The position numbers and the translations under genes were made by a program. Source: Symsagittifera roscoffensis (lineage: Eukaryota > Xenacoelomorpha > Acoela > Convolutidae). From it: a stretch of DNA of 64,000 nt. Each line of letters starts with the position of its first letter. The first letter of the stretch is position 1. Below, in pieces: positions 46,301 through 54,100 of this stretch. Below the pieces are notes generated by a model. That model made no database searches. It saw only the letters and a list, made by a program, of their open reading frames with translations, and was not told where the DNA came from. Location of the stretch: the NCBI RefSeq assembly GCF_963678635.1, contig NW_026970836.1:1-64000 (forward strand). The letters run 5' to 3'.

Positions 46301-47707
46301 CTCGACACAGACGCATCGGTGGTGGCCATCTCAGGAATCTTGCATCAAGAGCAAGTATGGAACGGAAGAACAGTTCTCCGTCCCATTGCATACGGCAGCA
46401 AGGTCTTGAGTGACACAGAGATGAAATATGGCGCACCAAAAGCAGAAATGTTTGCAGTAGTCACCTTCGTGGAGAAGTACCGTGCATACTTGGGGAGCGC
46501 TCCCTTCAAGTTACGCGTGGACAACAGAGCGTTATCCTGGTTGAAGACCTACTCGATGGATCAGAGTTATATTGGTAGATGGATAGTAAGACTGGATGGC
46601 TACCATATGATAATCGAACATAGGATGCGTGATAAACACCAGAATGCTGACAGCCTCAGCAAGAAAACTGAGTTCTATGAAAGATTGGAGCAGAAGCAGG
46701 CCAATCAGGCGGAAATAAAGGAGGGATTCTCGTTTTTGGACAAAGAAACTTATGAAGCGCTTCCCTTAACGAGATGGTTGGATAAATCAGGACATCCAAT
46801 TCCAGGGCACCCTGAGTTACCTGTAGAGAAAGCAGCCGAGATAAAGATCCTGTCCAAGGAGGATCCGGTCCCCTTGGATTTGTTGCTGCGCTCGAACCTG
46901 GTCCAGCAAGAACTCTCTCGCATGAATATAAACAGCCTCTCATTATTGGATAAAACGGTGCAAGTCACACCACAAGTAATGCGGATGCTGGGTGGATTGT
47001 TAGAAAGAGAAGTGACCAGAGATGAATCCGAGTGGACAGCAGCAGTGGCATCGCTAACAGTCAGTGAGAAGGTGAAGATCATGCCGTCCAGACGACAGCA
47101 CGAAGAGAACGAAAGGGATTGTAGGACAATAGTTCAGCAACTAGTATCCTCAATACCCCAGGAGATTTTAACAAGTACTTCTTACGGACAGAAAGAACAG
47201 GGGATCAGCAAGCGAAAGAAAACCGTCACCTTTGTAGACCGGGATAAAGAGGGTGAAGTTGTAGAACAAAATCTGCTGCAAGACTATTTGTCCGGGGAGA
47301 AGGATGATGAGAAGAACCAGCGATCACAAGATCAACACCCGGGACAAGGAAATTTGTCCGGGGAGTCTGAGATAAACGAGGAAATTCCTGATGAGAAACA
47401 GGACCGAGAGAACAAGGTTTTGTCCGGGGAGTTCAGATGGATGCGAAGAAAGCACAGACATGATCTGGAGGAGCGTGCAGTCTCCAGCACAACCTCTTCG
47501 ACGGATGATGATTCCCGAAACTCAGGAATGGACACCTATTCAGACCGGAACTCGAGTTCGGGATCCGAACTGTCAGAACTAGCGATACACACGCTACTAG
47601 TGGAAACTCGGGCAAGGGACCTGGACAGAGAAGTGTACCAGGATCCTGACAGTGATCGCTACCTAATACCAAGCGAAAGAGTCTTTGACAACGCAGCGGA
47701 TGACTAA
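43310..47707 (+). CDS. pol: Zinc knuckle-protease-RT-RNase H polyprotein, 1465 aa
   Basis: Replication polyprotein. Two CX2CX4HX4C zinc knuckles sit at residues 7-20 and 59-72. A retropepsin motif LLDTGAVVSVM is near 364-374. The Ty3/gypsy reverse transcriptase lies at about 695-900, with FFTTLDLGSAFWQVPL and catalytic YVDD at 851-854. RNase H is at about 993-1115 (VLDTDAS, later KAEMFAV and VDNRALSWL). The last 300 residues are an acidic, charged extension that includes two 22-residue repeats ending in LSGE. Starting with the nucleocapsid domain rather than carrying it in Gag is unusual. The start lies one base after the gag stop, so restart, frameshift or a spliced message could be used; the sequence does not decide. 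Confidence 0.92.
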   Translation: MDKRRSCANCSSTDHHVSACPAYKQGMKAIGFSLEDEDASELDHEDFMRGVIAKFGPRCFFCNLEGHFKSDCPQFWDAVADIKHPRHEEALSGVKASKARLLSEAEARRKDKPQELVAKKMQAVTEEAREPEPATAADDFKIDYRAAARDAINRVQQELVTKEIEQKVKLELENEKLQEQLNAFEATEVEEAKAPSSLSMKLNVISGQRFGMAPQGSKIQSIISVAGHQVIRNLSEPSEFTLMHLDTYADYLRQMEPRTESRAVRALLTTGGPRMKKLHGRYLEVYGPYRVMLNVDGISIYTRTYVTTDDDQIGQIYLGEEELKVRKIGHDAMMEQDAVHIGYEADVTAHLLDTNGTKIGVTGLLDTGAVVSVMPIKTWERMGFTREDLIPTNLRLAAANRGAIYVAGRTPITVLHMGGRDLWMSFLVVENLDDADQFILGRDFVRNFDVMIDLNNGLIRIRNPDRKYVKRPINRIITDESKVPIFLDRKVKLQPGQAAVAIFRMRNLNSLSDSKQVCLVPNPNSQSSVILGRSFSVTRNGLCVSVLLNTLDTTVSIQRGKKLGYALPMRTDYEETENLKKYSVKDCPYHANKDKILKRINELKSIHKLFSMKSETDDGLSSCSNFPERPSSYELDSDKPVLPEIEHLKGKIGEGGFEKLRDVLYRNADVFSKHKADIGCCNFVEHEIELEVGAVPHREGARRITPHKSEACRAEIEMLLEYDMIEPSKSPWACGVVMAKNKGGQLRFCCDFRYLNAVTIKDAYPIPRIDESLSKLGDAKFFTTLDLGSAFWQVPLRKKDREKTGFACELGLYQWKRMPFGFCNATATFQRLMAQALTGVTKKYGNLLMCYVDDVVIATPTLEDHIDRLDEVLGCMKRAGLKCKPSKCEILRDSIKYLGRMVDRHGVRPDPEAVEAVLTWKAPRTDTQLMSFLGFANYYREFIKGYADKVYPMQKLMRNKGKKFEWNDEAQVAFENIKRELCEAPVLGMPTEKGMYVLDTDASVVAISGILHQEQVWNGRTVLRPIAYGSKVLSDTEMKYGAPKAEMFAVVTFVEKYRAYLGSAPFKLRVDNRALSWLKTYSMDQSYIGRWIVRLDGYHMIIEHRMRDKHQNADSLSKKTEFYERLEQKQANQAEIKEGFSFLDKETYEALPLTRWLDKSGHPIPGHPELPVEKAAEIKILSKEDPVPLDLLLRSNLVQQELSRMNINSLSLLDKTVQVTPQVMRMLGGLLEREVTRDESEWTAAVASLTVSEKVKIMPSRRQHEENERDCRTIVQQLVSSIPQEILTSTSYGQKEQGISKRKKTVTFVDRDKEGEVVEQNLLQDYLSGEKDDEKNQRSQDQHPGQGNLSGESEINEEIPDEKQDRENKVLSGEFRWMRRKHRHDLEERAVSSTTSSTDDDSRNSGMDTYSDRNSSSGSELSELAIHTLLVETRARDLDREVYQDPDSDRYLIPSERVFDNAADD
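47288..47431 (+). repeat. 66-bp spaced copies of TTGTCCGGGGAG in pol
   Basis: The 12-mer occurs at 47288, 47354 and 47420, exactly 66 bases apart, encoding LSGE each time. The sequence between is much more diverged than the 12-mer. The same core occurs at 49850 and immediately before the 3' LTR (60534-60545). Confidence 0.8.
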
Positions 47708-47856
47708 GAAACGATAGCGGTATCGAAACGCTCGATAAGCCTATTGCCGCAGAAAGAGGCAGTCAGGACTGATCTTCAACCGTTTCAGCAAGAAACACAA
47801 CCGTTGGCGAAGATTTGTTGCGTTAAGATGGAAGAAGACACACATCAGCACTTCAG
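47708..47856 (+). other. Spacer between the two pol ORFs
   Basis: 149 bases with no long frame. It holds two acceptor-like sequences, CCGTTTCAG near 47780-47788 and CACTTCAG directly before the integrase ATG, so a spliced message could reach the integrase ORF. This is inference. Confidence 0.4.
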
Positions 47857-50088
47857 ATGAGGGTCATGAAGACGTACTTGAAGGCGAGATACAGACTCTC
47901 GGACCTTCTAAGGGCGCAGAGAAATGATCGCATGACAAGCAACCTAAAAAGGTGGATAGAAAACGGTGCACCTGACAAAGGTGACCTGGAAGAAGACAGC
48001 TATAGAATCCTGAGACCATACTTCAAGGACGGGATTGTGGCTTGCAGGAGAAGAGAAGAAGACAAGGTCTTATACAAATATAACGCGATAGTGTTGCCGC
48101 AACTCTATCAGACAGAACTATTATTCAGGTCGCATGATCAGATGGGCCATCAAGGGATCGACAAAGTGTATCAGAGGATCCTGAAACGCTTTGAGTGGCC
48201 TGGAATGAAAAAGGCATGTGAGAAATGGGTAACAGCGTGCCTGTCATGCCAACAGGTCAAGGATCCAAGGAAATTACGATTTCCTTTACAATCGATTGAG
48301 TCGTCTGAATTCAACGAGGTGGTGCAGATAGATCACCAGAAGATATGCATGACAGACAGCGGTTATAACCAAGTCTTGGTCATGATAGATCACTTCACGA
48401 AGTATGCAGAGGCCGTGCCCTGCATAACTGCCTCGGCGGAAGAGACATGCGACCACCTGATCAACACGTGGATAGCAAGACATGGTTGTCCGATGACGTT
48501 TCAATCGGATAATGGAACAGCTTTCGTAGGAGAGCTTAGACGCTCACAGGTCGCTCAGGCTCACTCCACGACATACCACCCTCAAACGAATGGCCTAGTG
48601 GAAAGACAGAATAGGACGTTAGTGTCGATGCTGAGGGTATATTGTTCCAGGTACATGACCGATTGGGACAGATACCTTCCACAGGTGATGGGAGCTTATA
48701 ATAGCACGCAACACTCCACCACTGGAGTCAGTCCACACATGATGCTGACGGGACACGAGAAGTCTTTACCCTTGACATTCTTCTACCCAGAGTATGAGGG
48801 AAAGAAAACATCTCCACAGGTTTACGTAAGGGATGTGATCAGACGTCAACAGGAGTTGAACGATCTGTGCGGACGAAATACTCAGCAAGCACAGGCAAGG
48901 CAGAGGAAAAGATTCGACAAGAAAGCAGCTGGTGCAAAGGCCTACTCGGTGGGAGACTACGTATGGGTATTTCAGAACGTTATACCACCGAAAGGAACAA
49001 AGAAGCTTCTAAAAAAGTGGAGGGGACCCTTCATGATTACGGAGGTGCACCAAGAGGGACGCTTTTATAGACTGAGTACTGGCCGAGCCGCCCACTACGA
49101 GAACATCAAGCCACACAATCCATCGACAGAAGACTGGTGTATACCTGCAGACATGGAAGAAGGGGATTATCTAATGATGGATCCTGCTTGTGAGGTCAAT
49201 GAAAAGGGCACCAGGGAGAAGAACGATGGAAACGAAGTCGTAGAGGAAGGTACGGATACACCATTGGACCTAGATCCAAACGAACAGATCGAAGCGGACG
49301 ATGAAACCTTACCCTACGCAGAAGAAGATTGGCAGGATCCCGAACAGATAGAGGTTCCCAAGAACTTGGAACCAGATCTTCCGTTCACGATGCGGACTCG
49401 TCAGAAGGACGGGACGAGACCAAGAAAGAAATACAATCCTTACGGTGACGACTTTGTAGTGGATAGGATAGATCTAAAGAAAATAGTGGAGGAAGTAGTG
49501 GGTTTAGAGGAAATAACTGTGTCACAAGACATTGACATAGTCGATGATCACAACGATGAGTGGGTTGACGACTGGTCGAAACCCGAGGTAGAATTCGACG
49601 ATGAGCAACAGCAGTCAAATGAACAAGACCTGACGAACCTGCGTGTCTTAGAGTGGCTGAACGAAATGACATCAGACCCTAAAGAGACCAGCGTTACGAT
49701 TCAAGACGTAGATCGTGAAAGCGCGAAATACATTAAGACCGAACGAGATGATCCTTCCTGGGCTGCCCAGGAAGGACAACTTCTCATTCCAGCTTCTAAC
49801 CTTGACTTGATATCCGGTATGCGATCGACGGGGACGCCGATGGATGTTTTTGTCCGGGGAGTGGGGGTAGGACTTACCCACACTGAAAACCTGATAATAA
49901 AAAAATTGAGAATAGCAAGAGAAACAGGAGACTTAGAAGCAGAAACAAGCAAAGAGCCTAAGAAACCTGACATAGGCAGGGTAGTTGAGTCATATTTTAA
50001 CTTACCAAATGAATATTCAAGTAACATAATACTAACAGATAGTGATTTCATACTCACAAACAGAACATATCAATCACCGCAGACATGA
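47857..50088 (+). CDS. Integrase of giant element, 743 aa
   Basis: Inserts the cDNA into the genome. The N-terminal zinc-binding domain has the HHCC set (H93, H98, C128, C131; SHDQMGHQG, then CLSCQQV). The retroviral integrase core follows at about 155-260, with QIDHQ, QSDNG and YHPQTNGLVERQNR showing the D, D, E signature. A GPY/F-type module (KKWRGPFMITEVHQEGRFY) lies near 388-406. The last 300 residues are acidic and unassigned. Having integrase as its own ORF, separate from RT, is uncommon for Ty3/gypsy. The stop overlaps the next start as ATGA. Confidence 0.9.
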   Translation: MRVMKTYLKARYRLSDLLRAQRNDRMTSNLKRWIENGAPDKGDLEEDSYRILRPYFKDGIVACRRREEDKVLYKYNAIVLPQLYQTELLFRSHDQMGHQGIDKVYQRILKRFEWPGMKKACEKWVTACLSCQQVKDPRKLRFPLQSIESSEFNEVVQIDHQKICMTDSGYNQVLVMIDHFTKYAEAVPCITASAEETCDHLINTWIARHGCPMTFQSDNGTAFVGELRRSQVAQAHSTTYHPQTNGLVERQNRTLVSMLRVYCSRYMTDWDRYLPQVMGAYNSTQHSTTGVSPHMMLTGHEKSLPLTFFYPEYEGKKTSPQVYVRDVIRRQQELNDLCGRNTQQAQARQRKRFDKKAAGAKAYSVGDYVWVFQNVIPPKGTKKLLKKWRGPFMITEVHQEGRFYRLSTGRAAHYENIKPHNPSTEDWCIPADMEEGDYLMMDPACEVNEKGTREKNDGNEVVEEGTDTPLDLDPNEQIEADDETLPYAEEDWQDPEQIEVPKNLEPDLPFTMRTRQKDGTRPRKKYNPYGDDFVVDRIDLKKIVEEVVGLEEITVSQDIDIVDDHNDEWVDDWSKPEVEFDDEQQQSNEQDLTNLRVLEWLNEMTSDPKETSVTIQDVDRESAKYIKTERDDPSWAAQEGQLLIPASNLDLISGMRSTGTPMDVFVRGVGVGLTHTENLIIKKLRIARETGDLEAETSKEPKKPDIGRVVESYFNLPNEYSSNIILTDSDFILTNRTYQSPQT

Positions 50089-50465
50089 GTTTTAGGACAG
50101 CGTTAGCGGCAGATTTTAAGAGAGAATACAAAAACGTGGAATTCCTTTGGAAGCAAAGACCAGGGATAGGGGGCGTAGCAGTCTTACCTCCGGCGGTGTC
50201 GCAGATACCGGGAAAATACTTATGCTTCTTGGTAACGAGGGCGACGGAGAAGCAGCACGTGGACCCAGAAAACCTAGTCTTGTCTTTGACGAGGCTGAGG
50301 GACTTCCTTGTAGAAATGGACGTGAAGGAGCTCCCGCTTCCAGTGTACGATCCAAACAGAGGAAGACTGCATCCTCGGGAATTGTACGCGCTTGTACACG
50401 TGATATTCTCTGATACGAACATACAAGTATATCTACACAAGAAATATTACTTAAGTATAGGCTGA
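50085..50465 (+). CDS. Macro-domain-like protein, 126 aa
   Basis: The protein reads like the body of a macro domain of the TARG1/OARD1 type. ALAADFKREYKNVEFLWKQR matches the family's GIA..FK..FG..EL segment. GKYLCFLVTRA matches the strand YI..LITK, DPENLVLSLTRLRDFL the P.YENL..SL..L helix, and ALVHVIFSDTNIQVYL the end (EEVF.DTDI.I.VY). Such domains bind ADP-ribose and some remove it from proteins. Several RNA viruses use them against host antiviral ADP-ribosylation. Whether this one binds or cleaves is unknown. Its ATG overlaps the integrase stop by four bases, an arrangement used for coupled termination-restart in some viruses and in the LINE SART1. The fold assignment is from pattern memory. 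Confidence 0.7.
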   Translation: MSFRTALAADFKREYKNVEFLWKQRPGIGGVAVLPPAVSQIPGKYLCFLVTRATEKQHVDPENLVLSLTRLRDFLVEMDVKELPLPVYDPNRGRLHPRELYALVHVIFSDTNIQVYLHKKYYLSIG

Positions 50466-50784
50466 GTGATGTGCGAAAGAGTGTTAGGCCAAAGATCAAG
50501 TCGTGTGTAATATGTGATATGTGCGTTATGTTATGTTATGTGTTAGGTTATTAAGATCATGGGTAAGTAGTGGTTAGTGACCATGAACAACTTTGATTTT
50601 AATAAATTTTAGGATAATTATCTTCTTATCTGAACTGTTTTAAGCGAATTTTAACGATATATGTTAAGGTGAAACTGACAAGTGTGACATTCGTGATTTC
50701 TTTTCTAGATCCTGATTGATCGTTTAAATTACTCACTTGAGTCAAATTATCAAATTGAATCAAATCAAACTTGGAAAGAACAGT
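50466..50784 (+). promoter_or_regulatory. Intercistronic region with AATAAA and splice acceptor
   Basis: The largest gap in the ORF block and clearly AT-richer than its surroundings. AATAAA at 50601-50606 overlaps an acceptor-like AATTTTAG. A stronger T-rich acceptor, GATTTCTTTTCTAG, ends at 50708, 76 bases before the next ATG. It could be the acceptor of a subgenomic spliced message. In a nematode it could also be a trans-splicing site as in operons. Confidence 0.5.
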
Positions 50785-51066
50785 ATGGACAACTTTAACC
50801 TGGATGAATTGATGGACCTGGCAGAGGCATATGTAGGACCGATGGTAGATGCGATCTATCGTCGGCTGATCGAACGAGACTTCGCTCTGGAGGACCCAGA
50901 GGTGGTCATGTTGCTGACCGCCCTGATCAACATCTTGGGGCACGACAACCGTGGGGACCGCCCCACGGAAGTCCTGTTGATGGCAGCATATGGAGAAAGA
51001 GGAGTACTAGACCGCCCGAACATGAGAGTGATGAGGTGGAGAAAACGGGGCTCTCTCAGGGAGTGA
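50785..51066 (+). CDS. Small unrecognised ORF, 93 aa
   Basis: The first ATG after the splice-acceptor-like site opens this frame (MDNFNLDELMDLAEAYVG). The product is helical-looking and acidic at the start and basic at the end (MRWRKRGSLRE). It has no signal peptide. Its stop lies 53 bases before the ATG of the large SGNH ORF, which is in another frame and is open at this point. The two may be translated from one message. Function unknown. The size and the acidic-helical head could suit an adaptor or regulatory protein, but nothing shows it. Confidence 0.6.
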   Translation: MDNFNLDELMDLAEAYVGPMVDAIYRRLIERDFALEDPEVVMLLTALINILGHDNRGDRPTEVLLMAAYGERGVLDRPNMRVMRWRKRGSLRE

Positions 51067-51118
51067 CTTGGCGAATGAGCCTGGATTGGGAAGTTCTAGG
51101 ACTTACCAACCAGGTGAA

Positions 51119-54100
51119 ATGCCAATGCCCTCCAAGCCCAAACCTGGGTTGACGAGAATGCATCGGGAGATGAACAGCGAGGCGACCTCGTCTGGCTCAC
51201 CACTGAGAGCAGCTGTGCCACCAAAAAGGGCGAAAGTAACACAGAAGGTTCAGACGAACCAAACCATACAAGATCTGGACGAGATGAACGATCAGCTGAG
51301 AAGTACGAAGAAGGAACTGGACGAGATGACCAGAAGCATGCTCCAGATGGAGGAAGATCGGGACATGTGGAGAAAGTTGTTTGAAGACTGCAACAAAAAG
51401 CAGGGTCAAGGGATCGAACGCTTAAGGCAGGAATACAAAGAGCGATCGGAGCAGGTGGCGTTGACAACGGCCGTGGAAAAAGTGATACCTGCAAGGGATA
51501 TTCCTCGTGGGCAGTCCCCGATGGAGCTCTTGACACCTCGAGAAATGAGTCAAACAACGGAGACACGGCTTCCAGCAGAGACGAATCGAGTAACAATCCC
51601 GGATCCTAGTGACACCTTGGGTGATCCCGTCGTAGAGCAGACAGTGAGGAAGCTGATAGAGACAGCTGGACGACTGGTCGCTAACAAGAATGCGCCAGGT
51701 TCCGGGGTGACTGCACCCTATGGAACGATTGACGATACAGTACAACTCTCCCAGACCGTGATCAGACAAGGGATAAAAAATGTGACACCACTCATGGGGA
51801 GCTCGAGAATCCCAGAGAGGAAAGTACGAAAGATGCCAGTGAAGAAAGTGTCTCGTGTAATAGACGTGCAGAAGAATAATCAATTGAAGTATAATTTCAC
51901 GGGAGTTCCGGAGACAGATCCGAGGGCCTGCTTCAATCGAGCCACCTGGAGCCCGGCTGTTAACCTGCAGCAACCACCACTCGGGACATCTCACCTGATA
52001 TTGGGAGACAGTTTAGTCAGAGTGCTGTCGAATTTGAGGACCTCGTGGGTCACCACGGTGATGGCCTTTGGAGGCGCGACAATAGCCCAATTATATCGGA
52101 TGGTGCAACTGATGAATCCAGGGAAGATTCCCAATGTGATGATCTTAGTTGGGACGAATGACATCTCCAGAGGATCAGACGAGCAGGAAGCACTGTGGGA
52201 GTCAATGATGGTGTGTTTGCTTACTACCCTCTGGCAGAAGTTCAGTTGCGCGGTACTGACCGTTTTCACTGTGCCAATGAATACGAGAAGCCTGACAGCA
52301 TCAGGAAGAAGGCACGACGAGGGAGTCATGAGATGGAACAACATCTTGAGGAACCTAGCAAATCGAAATGCCGGAAGGATGATCCTCATGGACATTGAGC
52401 ATGAGTTGAGAGCCATGGATCAGGCCAGACTGACCACGGATGGCATCCACTTCGACAGTATCGAAGGACAAGCTTGGTTGAATCGAGTCTTCCAAGAACG
52501 GTTGGAGGAGCTGGAGGCAGAACTCTTTGACACAGGAGTGCTGAAGGGAGAGGGAACGGTGAGTGATGCGGTGATTACCACCTTTGTGCCTCCTAGCCTG
52601 GAGACACGCTTGGGTACGGTCCCAGCCGTCACGATTTACCGGCAACAAAGCTCCAGCGAACCAGGTCGAAGAACAGACGTGCAGGATCGGTTGGGAGAAG
52701 CACCGATGAGGAGAACAATTCATCCTAGGAGAAGGATAGGACCTGTCAACCACCCAATCGAAGAAGTAGCAGGCACATCTAGGTCGGACACTAGATCGGA
52801 GACGACGAGTACCAGTCGAGAGGAAAGACCGAGCAGAGGCTCATTGTTGTGGTCGAGGTCCATACCGTCTCCTTGGCATATATACAAAGACGAACTAATG
52901 AGGCTGGATCTCCAGAGAGTAAGCTTCATCGAAGATGCAAGGAGGATGTTGAATGGAGCGATGCTATCCGTCAGCAAATTGTACTCGATAACCGGCGTAG
53001 ACTGGTTGATAGCCGCTAGCATAAATTTCAGCTCCACGACGGCCTTGAGATTTGCTGATTTGGAGGGACTGCCCTCTAACAACACGATGGGACCAGTGAA
53101 TGCGAGACCGTTGCAAGATGTGAGGTTGAACCATGATGAGGGGAATCGTGAAGAGAGACCAGGAAGATTCCTGACGGCGAGAGCGCCGATTGGACAACAC
53201 GTGAAGATATTTAGGCAGCTGACGACACCACCTGGTCATGTGAAGGAGAGAGTGTACCCAAAACTAGTGAACCAAGATGGTGATGCCCAGAGATATGGCG
53301 GATTGACAGCGATAAAGAAAGATGAGACCATCTTCGCCGCCTATGACAAAGCAGAGATGAGGAAGGCCAAAATCATGGTAGTAGCGAATTCAGAGTTCGT
53401 ATACACCTCCAAGTCTTTGTTTTGGCCGGACGTCATAATGTTGGCCGCGGTTGACCTAGACCTATTGCAATCAGTGTCTTTGGCTATAGGGGTACAAAGG
53501 CAGACAGAAATGAACCCAATTACAATTGTGTTTGCTGGCATCAATGACCATCTACACAGTAGAGGTTTTCTGAGCAGGCTCAGAGATCCTGCAACAGCAG
53601 AAAACGCAGTATGGCCAGCAATAAAAGACATCCTGGAGTCGATGGGTGAAGTGGTGGATGCGACGAAGGAGGGGTCATTCAATAAAGTGGCGTTGAGAGT
53701 AGTATTCGCGTTGTCTCCGGGATATGCACATCTCCCGGATGGATTGAAGTTTGTGTATGCAATGGTAGCCTTACTTTCGGAAGGAAAATATGATGTGATC
53801 ATATCGGCCCCGAATCGCATGATAGAAATGGAGAACCTGAGGCCACTTAAGGCTGAACTGCCTGCAGTATGGTCAGATATCTCAAACGCGATGAGAGGAT
53901 TCAAGGACCACGCGCTACACATGTTAGTGTTGGACGAAGTGCTGGGGTTGGAACTGTCCAACTTCAGTCGGCAACTCAAACTGAAACCGGGAATAGACGA
54001 CGACCATCGAGTGATCACGGCAATGTCCAACGACTTATGGTTCCGAGCAATGGAAGTGGCGAGTGAAGACACAAGAAGAAAAAACTCACGAGAGACGAGA

